Positions 1 to 5,568 of a stretch of 9,997 nucleotides of DNA are shown in pieces (positions within the stretch are counted from its first letter, which is position 1; each line of letters opens with the position of its first letter). This DNA is from CAZTGZ01 sp044339595. Lineage in GTDB: Bacteria; Bacteroidota; Bacteroidia; NS11-12g; UBA9320. The position numbers were made by a program, and so were the translations under genes. The stretch lies in contig JBIIVF010000091.1 in NCBI GenBank assembly GCA_044339595.1, positions 1 to 9,997 on the forward strand, given 5' to 3'. The notes under the pieces were generated by a model. That model saw only the letters and a list, made by a program, of their open reading frames with translations, was not told the origin of the DNA and ran no database searches.

Positions 1-212
1 GAAGCTTTGTTGATGGCATATCCGTTTTGATGCACATCATATTCAATTTCAACTCCAAATTGATTGCGCAGGCTTTCGATATAGCGATCGAAGGTTCGTT
101 CTGAAATGTTAAAACCATGATCCGCCAAAAAGTTCAAAACCGCTGTTTTTGAATGAATGCCGTGCTGCAACAATTCAATGAGGAGGGCGTATTTGCGGAT
201 GGGGTTGGGCAT
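1..212 (-). CDS. WYL-family transcriptional regulator, N-terminal part (cut by window edge)
   Basis: This is the first 70 codons of a gene that runs off the left edge; the frame is open to base 1. The start is the ATG at 212-210. The product begins MPNPIRKYALLIELLQ and continues with a helix-turn-helix region at about residues 5-45, then SERTFDRYIESLRNQFGVEI and a short NGYAI strand. This pattern (HTH, 'ERTxxRxIExLRxxFGxxI', then 'xGYxI') is typical of the DeoR/HTH_11-like N-terminus of WYL-domain regulators; the WYL domain itself would lie outside the window. A perfect TAnnTTTG -7 element (TATTTTTG) lies 24 bases upstream of the start. The gene is divergent from the sugar porter at 621, so control of that porter is possible but is only positional inference. 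The family is fairly sure; the ligand and target genes are unknown. Confidence 0.75.
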   Translation of the reverse strand, partial: MPNPIRKYALLIELLQHGIHSKTAVLNFLADHGFNISERTFDRYIESLRNQFGVEIEYDVHQNGYAINKA

Positions 213-235
213 GGGGGAAAGCTATGAGTTTATAA

Positions 236-243
236 CAAAAATA
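236..243 (-). promoter_or_regulatory. Candidate Bacteroidota -7 element for the WYL regulator
   Basis: Read on the minus strand, this is TATTTTTG, a full match to the Bacteroidota primary-sigma -7 consensus TAnnTTTG. It would give a leader of about 17-20 bases before the ATG at 212. No convincing -33 TTG/TTTG sits at the usual distance, so the call rests on one element. Confidence 0.4.
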
Positions 244-357
244 CTATAAACACGGAAAAATTTCATGGGTCTTCATTTTCATCCGCATAATCCGTGATTC
301 AGACCGTTTTGAATCAAAATCCTGCAGTCTAGTTAATGGCTGCTCCTTTTTCATCCA

Positions 358-398
358 AGGTTCCCGCCATTGTATCGACAACGCAGGGCGGGAAACCT
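358..398. repeat. Inverted repeat / hairpin
   Basis: TTCCCGCC at 361-368 pairs perfectly with GGCGGGAA at 387-394 across an 18-base loop. Three more pairs (AGG 358-360 with CCT 396-398) form if A395 is bulged. No T-run follows on either strand, so it does not look like an intrinsic terminator. Confidence 0.5.
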
Positions 399-406
399 CA
401 GAGGCG

Positions 407-431
407 GGGTGCATGTTGGGGCGGTGCACCC
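407..431. repeat. Inverted repeat ending TGCACCC, related to the element at 3133-3168
   Basis: GGGTGCA (407-413) pairs with TGCACCC (425-431) across an 11-base loop and is followed by TTTCAT. The hairpin at 3133-3168 has the same GGGTG...TGCACCC edges and is followed by TTTTCAT. The two look like diverged members of one interspersed hairpin family. Confidence 0.45.
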
Positions 432-620
432 TTTCATCTTTCTGCATCATCTTCAACCCAACACCCCTTTCTTCCGCGTAATCCTTTAATCCGCCTCATC
501 CGTGATTCAGACATCCCTTCATCATTATATAATTTCATCGCTTCATCATTCCATCGGTTCATCATTTTCTCTGTGTTCATCTTACACTTTGATTTTTTTT
601 ATACATTGCACAAAAAAACC

Positions 621-2126
621 ATGAAACAACGTCGCCTTTCATTTTGGGAAATCTGGAATATGAGCTTCGGATTTTTAGGAATACAATTCGGGTTTGCCTT
701 GCAAAATGCCAATACCAGTCGCATTTTTCAAACATTGGGGGCGGAAGAAAACGAATTGCCCATCCTTTGGCTTGCTGCTCCGGTTACCGGATTGCTCATT
801 CAACCCATCATTGGCTATTACAGCGATCGAACCTGGCATCCTAAATGGGGCCGACGCAGGCCTTACTTTGCCATTGGAGCTTTTCTGGCTTCCCTTGCGC
901 TCATCTTTATGCCAAACAGCGCAGGCTTGTGGATGGCAGCCGGAACGCTTTGGATCATGGATGCTTCGATCAATGTGAGCATGGAACCTTTTCGGGCATT
1001 TGTGGGTGATAAACTTCCACCGGAACAACGCACCACCGGATTTGCCATGCAGAGTTTCTTTATCGGCCTGGGTGCGGTGGTGGCTTCTGCCCTCCCCTGG
1101 ATCTTCACCAATGTTTTCGGAATGGACAATACCGCCCCGGAAGGGGTTATTCCGGATACTGTAAAATGGTCGTATTACCTCGGGGCAGCGGCATTTTTCG
1201 GGGCTGTGATGTGGACCGTTTTGAAATCGGATGAATATCCTCCGGATGAGGTGGATGAAAAGTCAGATAAAAACCAATTTTCTGGCATAGTTTCAAAATA
1301 TTCCCCCTCTTATTATCTGCGCGGTGGATTGATCTTTTTATCGCTCGCTGCCGGATTTGCATATTGGGTCTACCAACAATCGCTTGCCAAAGAATTATAC
1401 GTACTATCGGGCATTCTGACCCTGTTCGGGGTATGTTATTTTGCCGGCGGACGGCTCATGAAACTGCAACGCAACCAAAACGGTTTTGTGCAGATTGTGC
1501 GCGATTTCCAGCAAATGCCCAAAACCATGGTGCAACTGGCATATGTGCAGTTTTTCTCTTGGTTTGCCTTGTTTGCCATGTGGATTTACACCACTTCTGC
1601 CATTACCGCCCATATTTATGGAACCAATGATACTTCCTCTGCTGCATACAATGATGGCGCCGACTGGGTCACTGTGTTGTTCGCTGTCTACAACGGAGTG
1701 GCGGCGCTGGTGGCATTCGCATTGCCTGTTTTAGCCCGCAAAACCGGGAAGAAAACCACTCATTTTATCAGTCTTTGCATCGGAGGCATTTCTCTCGCAT
1801 CCATCTTTTGGATTAAAGACCCCAATTGGTTGCTGCTTCCTATGGCCGGCATAGGCATGGCATGGGCTAGTATTTTGTCCATCCCTTATGCGATGCTGGC
1901 GAATGCCCTGCCTCAAGACAAAATGGGATACTATATGGGGATATTCAACTTTTTCATCGTCATTCCTCAAATTGTTGCCGCCAGCATTTTGGGGTTCATC
2001 CTGAAAAATATTTTCGACAACCACAGCATCTACGCCATGTTGATAGGCGGCGCAGCCATGGTGGTGGCCGGTATTTTTAGTTTGATGGTGAACGATAAGG
2101 AAAGGGTGAATTTCTCTGAGGATTAA
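621..2126 (+). CDS. MFS sugar:cation symporter, sucrose/maltose porter type
   Basis: This 501-residue inner-membrane transporter most likely imports maltose, sucrose or short maltodextrins with a cation. The MFS loop 2-3 signature is clear at residues 67-81 (YSDRTWHPKWGRRRP), which is the form seen in plant SUC/SUT and bacterial GPH-type porters. MGIFNFFIVIPQI (439-451) and VQFFSWFALFAMWIYTT (309-325) are also typical of that group. I count the usual 12 membrane segments plus two extra hydrophobic stretches (about 233-251 and 257-275) in the central loop. The frame is open back to an ATG at 336, but I chose 621: MKQRRLSFWEIWNMSFG is the normal N-terminus for the family, an A-rich leader precedes it, and the upstream translation looks non-coding. 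It converges on the gene at 2166-2783 with only 39 bases between the stop codons, and no clear terminator is visible there. Substrate choice is inferred from the neighbouring GH13 genes. Confidence 0.88.
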   Translation: MKQRRLSFWEIWNMSFGFLGIQFGFALQNANTSRIFQTLGAEENELPILWLAAPVTGLLIQPIIGYYSDRTWHPKWGRRRPYFAIGAFLASLALIFMPNSAGLWMAAGTLWIMDASINVSMEPFRAFVGDKLPPEQRTTGFAMQSFFIGLGAVVASALPWIFTNVFGMDNTAPEGVIPDTVKWSYYLGAAAFFGAVMWTVLKSDEYPPDEVDEKSDKNQFSGIVSKYSPSYYLRGGLIFLSLAAGFAYWVYQQSLAKELYVLSGILTLFGVCYFAGGRLMKLQRNQNGFVQIVRDFQQMPKTMVQLAYVQFFSWFALFAMWIYTTSAITAHIYGTNDTSSAAYNDGADWVTVLFAVYNGVAALVAFALPVLARKTGKKTTHFISLCIGGISLASIFWIKDPNWLLLPMAGIGMAWASILSIPYAMLANALPQDKMGYYMGIFNFFIVIPQIVAASILGFILKNIFDNHSIYAMLIGGAAMVVAGIFSLMVNDKERVNFSED

Positions 2127-2165
2127 AAGACCCTTTCAGCAGATGAGCTTATCGTTGATTTAAAG

Positions 2166-2783
2166 CTATTTTCTATAAAACCGGGGACGATTGAACTTTT
2201 TGGTGATGGCAAATCCATAGCATGAATAAAATTCCCAACCAATTTCAGGCCTGAATGACCATTGTTGATTTTTACTGATGAAACCCAATCCTAGACTAAA
2301 AGACGGATACAAGTAGGATTCATTGGTTTGAAGATCTAATTGGTAGTTGAGCTTAGACATCAAAGTCAAATCCACCTTTTTAGATGGATAAACCGTACAA
2401 TACAGCCTTGGAGTTACGGCAACGACTTCTGCATTGGTATAATATCCTGCAGGAAAGGATAAAGCAAAGTTTTTGTGCAACTTAAATTTGTTGTCAAGTT
2501 CAGAAAAAACTGAAACCTTTTCCTGATCGACAAAAAGAAATTCTTGTCTGAATTTAAGGTTGTACTTCTCTGTAAATCCATAACCAACCTTGTATCCGAA
2601 ATTTACATTGGTTAAATCGGCATCGCCATCATCGATATAATAATAGGCGGAGCCGGATGTCTGAATTTCACTTTCACCCGCTTCAAGCATGGTGGCAGAA
2701 TCAAATTGTAAGTTTACGGGTGCTACGCAGCTTTGGGCAAAAAGTAGCGCGAGGGTTGAGAAAAGAAATACGGTCTTTTTCAT
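2166..2783 (-). CDS. Predicted small outer-membrane beta-barrel protein / lipoprotein, unknown function
   Basis: This 205-residue protein starts MKKTVFLFSTLALLFAQSC. The signal peptide could be cut before C19 by lipoprotein signal peptidase; AQSC is a weak lipobox, so an ordinary exported form is possible. The mature part has many alternating, aromatic-ended strands, for example FGYKVGYGFTEKYNLKFRQE (about 63-82), later SFSLGLGFISKNQQWSFRPE, and a basic C-terminus. This pattern suggests an outer-membrane barrel of perhaps eight strands. The opening 'APVNLQFDSA...' after the cysteine, then a 'GYGFTEKYNLKFR' strand, recalls small Bacteroidota surface proteins of unknown role. A good promoter lies at 2866-2896, so transcription is independent of its neighbours. 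The leader contains a heptanucleotide tandem repeat. No enzyme motif is visible, and a link to glucan use is not shown by the sequence. Confidence 0.7.
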   Translation of the reverse strand: MKKTVFLFSTLALLFAQSCVAPVNLQFDSATMLEAGESEIQTSGSAYYYIDDGDADLTNVNFGYKVGYGFTEKYNLKFRQEFLFVDQEKVSVFSELDNKFKLHKNFALSFPAGYYTNAEVVAVTPRLYCTVYPSKKVDLTLMSKLNYQLDLQTNESYLYPSFSLGLGFISKNQQWSFRPEIGWEFYSCYGFAITKKFNRPRFYRK

Positions 2784-2810
2784 GGTGGTGGGGGTTAAGG
2801 GTTAGGGAAA

Positions 2811-2838
2811 AGGTATTAGGCACTAGGTACTAGGTATT
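2811..2838. repeat. Tandem heptanucleotide repeat, four copies
   Basis: Four consecutive 7-base units are present: AGGTATT, AGGCACT, AGGTACT, AGGTATT, and a partial fifth (AGGG) follows. The flanks are also G/T-rich (GTTAAGGGTTAGGG at 2793-2807 and GGGGGTTATGGGGGTTAA at 2839-2856). The repeat lies between the predicted promoter and the start codon of the 2166-2783 gene. Seven is not a multiple of three, but the repeat is outside the coding region, so copy-number change would alter leader length, not reading frame. Confidence 0.7.
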
Positions 2839-2865
2839 AGGGGGTTATGGGGGTTAATCATAGTA

Positions 2866-2896
2866 CAAATTTAGATGGGTAAAATATCACCATCAA
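2866..2896 (-). promoter_or_regulatory. Bacteroidota-type promoter for the 2166-2783 gene
   Basis: On the minus strand TTG (2896-2894) is followed, after a 20-base spacer, by TAAATTTG (2873-2866), a perfect TAnnTTTG -7 element. The spacing fits the -33/-7 architecture of Bacteroidota promoters. Transcription would start near 2861, giving a leader of about 78 bases that includes the heptamer repeat at 2811-2838. Confidence 0.6.
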
Positions 2897-3058
2897 GCGA
2901 AAGTTCCGCTATGAAATGATGAATATTGATGAATTTTGAGATTAAATTTCCACCCAATGATGACTAATCGAAATAGAATTTTGAAGACAGTTGAATGTTT
3001 TTCAAAATATCATAATTTAATTCTGAATTGAGTCAATATTTGTTAGGATGATATTTTG

Positions 3059-3099
3059 ATCTAGCCCTCCCCATCGACGTCTCCCGCTGCTAGATTTTT
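3059..3099 (+). terminator. Possible stem-loop with T-run, terminator-like
   Basis: ATCTAGC (3059-3065) pairs with GCTAGAT (3089-3095), and the T-run at 3095-3099 completes it. The loop of 23 bases is long for an intrinsic terminator, and no plus-strand gene lies upstream. It may only be the edge of a repeat unit, because its loop is the CTCCCC...CCCGCTGCT repeat that recurs at 3336-3360. Confidence 0.25.
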
Positions 3100-3132
3100 A
3101 AGAAACGTTCGGCGTAGTCTCTGACTACGTCG

Positions 3133-3168
3133 GGGTGTCAGCTATTCTCAGAATAGGGCGCTGCACCC
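3133..3168. repeat. Bulged hairpin inside the inverted pair
   Basis: The left arm GGGTG-T-CAGC-TATTC (3133-3147) pairs with GAATA-GGGC-GCTG-CACCC (3151-3168) around a TCA loop. T3138 and 3156-3159 are left as bulges. The innermost part, CTATTC/GAATAG, is perfect. It is followed by TTTTCAT, as in the related hairpin at 407-431. Confidence 0.6.
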
Positions 3169-3230
3169 TTTTCATAGCATAATTGCATCTTTTGTCCGGA
3201 ATACCATCGCCAATCTAAAACTGTTCAAGA

Positions 3231-3245
3231 ATAGTTTGAAACTAT
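3231..3245. repeat. Perfect 15-base palindrome
   Basis: ATAGTTT-G-AAACTAT is a perfect inverted repeat around G3238. It overlaps a second small inverted repeat, GTTTG (3234-3238) with CAAAC (3246-3250). It could be a protein-binding site or part of the repeat element that encloses it. No start codon is nearby to favour an operator role. Confidence 0.5.
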
Positions 3246-3285
3246 CAAACACTGCGACGTAGTCTGAGACTACGCCGAACTATAG

Positions 3286-3419
3286 GGCTTTTCTTTGGCT
3301 CCTGAGGAGAAGTTGAGGTGTTTTGTGGAAGATTCCTCCCCCTCAACGTCTCCCGCTACTCATATTATTAGGCTTTTCTTTGGCTCCCGCGGTGACGTTG
3401 AGGTGTTGTGAGGAAGATT
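3286..3419. repeat. 49-base direct repeat (copies 3286-3334 and 3371-3419)
   Basis: The two copies align without gaps and match at 43 of 49 bases. Both begin GGCTTTTCTTTGGCTCC and contain GTTGAGGTGTT and GGAAGATT. They lie in tandem with 36 bases between them, immediately after the right-hand palindromic unit. Confidence 0.75.
3307..3352. repeat. Long-stem hairpin within the first 49-base copy
   Basis: GAGAAGTTGAGG (3307-3318) pairs with CCTCAACGTCTC (3341-3352) with a single A-G mismatch and a 22-base loop. The second 49-base copy keeps a shorter version: TTGAGG (3398-3403) with CCTCAA (3422-3427). No T-run follows on the plus strand. Confidence 0.6.
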
Positions 3420-3553
3420 GTCCTCAATGCCCACGCCGAGATGGATTGTGTAATTCTACCTTCAAAATTAAAAACTATGAATCACCTTGACCTTGTAAGA
3501 GACTATGCCGAACCATGAGGCCGCTCGCTGTTTTAAATCGACCGATGCCGTAA

Positions 3554-3586
3554 TTTTCGGATTGAAATTAACAAAGTCTCCGAAAA
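3554..3586. repeat. Inverted repeat downstream of the GH13 gene
   Basis: TTTTCGGA (3554-3561) is the exact reverse complement of TCCGAAAA (3579-3586), with a 17-base loop. It lies 24 bases past the stop codon of the minus-strand GH13 gene. A role in ending that transcript or protecting its 3' end is possible, but a proper U-run after the stem is missing. Confidence 0.35.
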
Positions 3587-3609
3587 GAAGCCTTGCCCGG
3601 TTCAAAAGA

Positions 3610-5454
3610 CTACTTTTTGAAATACAAAACCTTGATACTTTCGGGGGCTAATTGGATCGTTTCGCCAACCATGAAATTTGACCCATCCAGCACATCAACC
3701 CCGGAACTGCCTGATTTCAAGACCTCCGAAAAACGCCTTAAGCTCACTTCTATTTCTTTTTGCCCCTGACACAGAAATACAGCCATCATTTCATCTTCCG
3801 TTTCCAAAAAATAGGCATAAACGCCCTTTTCGGGAATAAAATGAATTCGCTTACCGGCATTGAACAAAATGGAATGTGAAGTTCTAAATCGATTTAATTG
3901 TGCTACAAAATTGAAATAGTCTTTTTGCAATAAGGATCGATTGTCTGCATTGAAAACATCCGAACTGTCCTTTGCCCATCCACCGGGCATGTCCTTTCTC
4001 AACAAACCATGATCTCCCCTATCGTTCATTCCGATCTCAGTGCCGTAATAAATGCAAGGAATTCCCCTGGTAGTCAACAGAAATCCCATGGCCATTTTAA
4101 ATCGCGCAGGTTTATTTTCTAGCACACCCAGAATTCGGTCCACATCGTGATTATCTGCAAAAGTCACGAGTTTTTCAGGATTCTGATAGAGGTAATCAAA
4201 GGTGAGCACATAATAAAGCTCTGATAGTCCTTTGGTCCAGTCAAACGGTTGGTTGAAAGCCTTTTGAATGGCGAAATAAAGCTGAAAGTCGGTCACTGCA
4301 TCCAATTGACTTTGATGTTGTGTGCTCGCCTTATTTTGAGCAAAATAGGTTTGTAAGGGGGATCCGTGTTCCCAAGTTTCACCAAACACGAATACATCCG
4401 GAAATTGAGCTTTGATCTTTCCGACTATATTTTCCATAAAATCTAAATCCGGATAGGGATAGGTGTCAATCCTAATGCCTGAAAGTCTCGCATAAGCAAT
4501 CCACCAAAGGGTATTCTGAATAAGATATTGAGCGAGGTCAGGGTCTTGTTGATTCAAATCAGGCATGTGACGATCAAACCATCCGTTGCTCATTTTCATC
4601 TTGTCATATTGGGCAGCATAAGGATCTACCACTGCGGCACCTCGATAGTTAGAAGCCGTAAACGAATCGAATAAATGAAACCACTCTTTTCGGATCATGT
4701 GCGCATAAAAAGGATGCCCACTGCCCAAATGGTTATAAACCACATCCATCACGAGCCGGATATTGCTGTCGATGCACCTTTGAGATAATGTCTGATAATC
4801 CTGATTGGTTCCAAAACGGGAATCTATTTTATATAAGTCCGTGGCAGCATACCCGTGATAACTTTCGATGGGTTGATTGTTTTCAATGAGTGGATTGATC
4901 CACAATGCACTGATATTTAATTCCTTCAGATAATCAAAATGCGCATTAATTCCTTTCAGATCCCCACCATGCCGCCCTTTCGGTTTGGATCGATTCGGTG
5001 CTTCTTTGATCCCGGCAGGTTGATCGTTGGAAACGTCTCCATTGGCAAATCGGTCGGGCATCAATAAGTACATCACATCTGACGGACTTATGCTCAGCGG
5101 ATTGGTTTTAATATCCAACATTGGATATTGCCATTTCTGACGCCTATTATGACATTCAATTTCTAACTCAATATCGGCTTTGACCATTGGATTGATGCGC
5201 AAATAAACGATCAGGTAATTCTCAGAAACAGCCCTTTGATAAGACAGAACCGTTGCTTTGTTATTCATTATTTTTAGCTTCGCATCCCTGATTCCATCTC
5301 CATAAAACAGCAATTGAACGGTATCAGAAACCATCTGATGATACCAATGCGGAGGATCAATTCTGTTCACCAAAGGCTTTGTATCAGCCAAAGATTGTTG
5401 GCAAATGAGCAGAATAAAGCTACAAAATACAAAATATATACTCCTCATTTTCAT
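3610..5454 (-). CDS. Exported GH13 cyclomaltodextrinase / neopullulanase-like enzyme
   Basis: This 614-residue hydrolase should act on alpha-1,4 links in cyclodextrins, maltodextrins or pullulan. A signal peptide spans residues 1-23 (cut after SLA, no lipobox), so a periplasmic or soluble exported location is likely. Residues about 28-115 (RIDPPHWYHQM...) match the N-terminal beta-sandwich of Bacteroidota cyclomaltodextrinases, as in the Flavobacterium sp. 92 enzyme. The GH13 barrel follows (about 122-535), then a C-terminal beta domain. Conserved regions are intact: GRHGGDLKGI (160-169), SYHGYAATD (198-206), DVVYNH (237-242), GIRIDTYPY with nucleophile D330, GETW with acid/base E359, and NHD with D437. 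MPDLNQ (297-302) and PGGW (490-493) are also typical of this group. The start MKMRS is natural; M3 is an alternative. It is divergent from the beta-sandwich gene across 114 bases. TTAATTTG on the minus strand (5493-5486) is a near -7 match. Confidence 0.92.
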   Translation of the reverse strand: MKMRSIYFVFCSFILLICQQSLADTKPLVNRIDPPHWYHQMVSDTVQLLFYGDGIRDAKLKIMNNKATVLSYQRAVSENYLIVYLRINPMVKADIELEIECHNRRQKWQYPMLDIKTNPLSISPSDVMYLLMPDRFANGDVSNDQPAGIKEAPNRSKPKGRHGGDLKGINAHFDYLKELNISALWINPLIENNQPIESYHGYAATDLYKIDSRFGTNQDYQTLSQRCIDSNIRLVMDVVYNHLGSGHPFYAHMIRKEWFHLFDSFTASNYRGAAVVDPYAAQYDKMKMSNGWFDRHMPDLNQQDPDLAQYLIQNTLWWIAYARLSGIRIDTYPYPDLDFMENIVGKIKAQFPDVFVFGETWEHGSPLQTYFAQNKASTQHQSQLDAVTDFQLYFAIQKAFNQPFDWTKGLSELYYVLTFDYLYQNPEKLVTFADNHDVDRILGVLENKPARFKMAMGFLLTTRGIPCIYYGTEIGMNDRGDHGLLRKDMPGGWAKDSSDVFNADNRSLLQKDYFNFVAQLNRFRTSHSILFNAGKRIHFIPEKGVYAYFLETEDEMMAVFLCQGQKEIEVSLRRFSEVLKSGSSGVDVLDGSNFMVGETIQLAPESIKVLYFKK

Positions 5455-5512
5455 GCACTTACGATTATATCTGATATTTATGACAACAAATTAACAGAAA
5501 TTCTTCGGACAT

Positions 5513-5529
5513 AGTGTCATTGTTACACT
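5513..5529. promoter_or_regulatory. Possible operator-like inverted repeat in the divergent region
   Basis: AGTGT (5513-5517) and ACACT (5525-5529) are inverted repeats separated by 7 bases. They lie between the divergent GH13 and beta-sandwich genes, just upstream of the -7 element at 5538. The arms are short and chance is a real possibility. The position would suit a shared glucan-responsive regulator. Confidence 0.25.
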
Positions 5530-5537
5530 TATTTGAT

Positions 5538-5545
5538 TACTTTTG
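5538..5545 (+). promoter_or_regulatory. -7 promoter element for the beta-sandwich protein gene
   Basis: TACTTTTG is a full match to TAnnTTTG and lies 23 bases before the ATG at 5569. The only TTG upstream (5520-5522) is spaced 15 bases away, shorter than the usual 19-21, so the -33 element is uncertain. Confidence 0.45.
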
Positions 5546-5568
5546 AAATAATAAACCAAATTAAGAAA

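Larger units (their letters stand above)
281..512. repeat. Pair of 24-base direct repeats (copies 281-304 and 489-512)
   Basis: The two copies share 22 of 24 bases. Both start ATCCGC and end with ATCCGTGATTCAGAC. The second copy is preceded by further ATCC/CCGC units (about 474-488), which gives an internal periodicity of roughly 8-10 bases. From memory, similar strings recur between genes in many Bacteroidota genomes, so this is probably an interspersed repeat family rather than a site specific to this locus. No function can be assigned. Confidence 0.55.
213..620. other. Gene-free divergent region with repeats and hairpins
   Basis: This is the 408-base region between the divergent WYL regulator and the MFS gene. 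The plus-strand frame is open from an ATG at 336, but its translation is serine/phenylalanine-rich and low in complexity, so I see no gene. The stretch holds a -7 element for the regulator, a pair of 24-base direct repeats (281-304 and 489-512), two hairpins (358-398 and 407-431) and a run of TTCATC-like units at about 518-583. The porter's own promoter is unclear. TACACTTTG at 583-591 resembles a -7 element with one extra spacer base. Confidence 0.6.
3107..3280. repeat. Inverted pair of 25-base palindromic units (3107-3131 and 3256-3280)
   Basis: The left unit starts GTTCGGCGTAGTCTC and the right unit ends GAGACTACGCCGAAC. As reverse complements they agree at 24 of 25 bases. Each unit is also an imperfect palindrome, with CGTAGTC facing GACTACG across three bases. 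Together they bracket a 124-base interior (3132-3255). A decayed partial third copy in the right-hand orientation is visible at about 3499-3513 (GAGACTATGCCGAAC). This is not a recognisable IS element: no transposase gene fits inside. Confidence 0.75.
3067..3360. repeat. 25-base direct repeat (copies 3067-3091 and 3336-3360)
   Basis: The two copies match at 22 of 25 bases, both containing ACGTCTCCCGCT. The second copy forms the right arm of the hairpin at 3307-3352. The first has no such partner and looks like a solitary half of the same unit. Confidence 0.6.
2897..3609. other. Gene-free repeat mosaic between two minus-strand genes
   Basis: No credible coding frame is seen on either strand in this stretch of about 710 bases. 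From about 2897 to 3058 it is AT-rich with nothing recognisable. From 3060 to 3513 it consists largely of repeated and palindromic units, listed separately. From 3514 to 3609 the only visible structure is an 8-base inverted repeat at 3554-3586 downstream of the GH13 gene. Confidence 0.6.

Noticed and set aside
1..212. Specific regulator of the glucan genes
   Set aside because: Only adjacency to the porter supports it. WYL regulators act in many processes and the sensing domain is outside the window, so no pathway is assigned.
336..620. A 95-residue N-terminal extension of the MFS porter starting at ATG 336
   Set aside because: Its translation is low-complexity and rich in S, F and H, it runs through repeats and hairpins, and the family's normal N-terminus begins at 621.
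675..1129. Minus-strand frames opposite the MFS gene
   Set aside because: They are shadows of a well-supported coding frame, lack recognisable domains and have no promoter or leader of their own.
2127..2165. Bidirectional terminator between the convergent genes
   Set aside because: Only a loopless imperfect palindrome (GATGAGCTTATC, 2142-2153) is visible; no stem with a T-run could be supported.
3107..3280. Insertion sequence
   Set aside because: The segment between the inverted repeats is far too short for a transposase and has no coding frame; at most it is a non-autonomous element.
3060..3430. CRISPR array
   Set aside because: Repeats are of several kinds, in both orientations and irregularly spaced, with no run of uniform spacers and no cas genes.
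5533..5568. An upstream start (ATG 5533) for the beta-sandwich protein
   Set aside because: It would put 12 residues before the signal peptide and overlap the -7 element TACTTTTG at 5538-5545.
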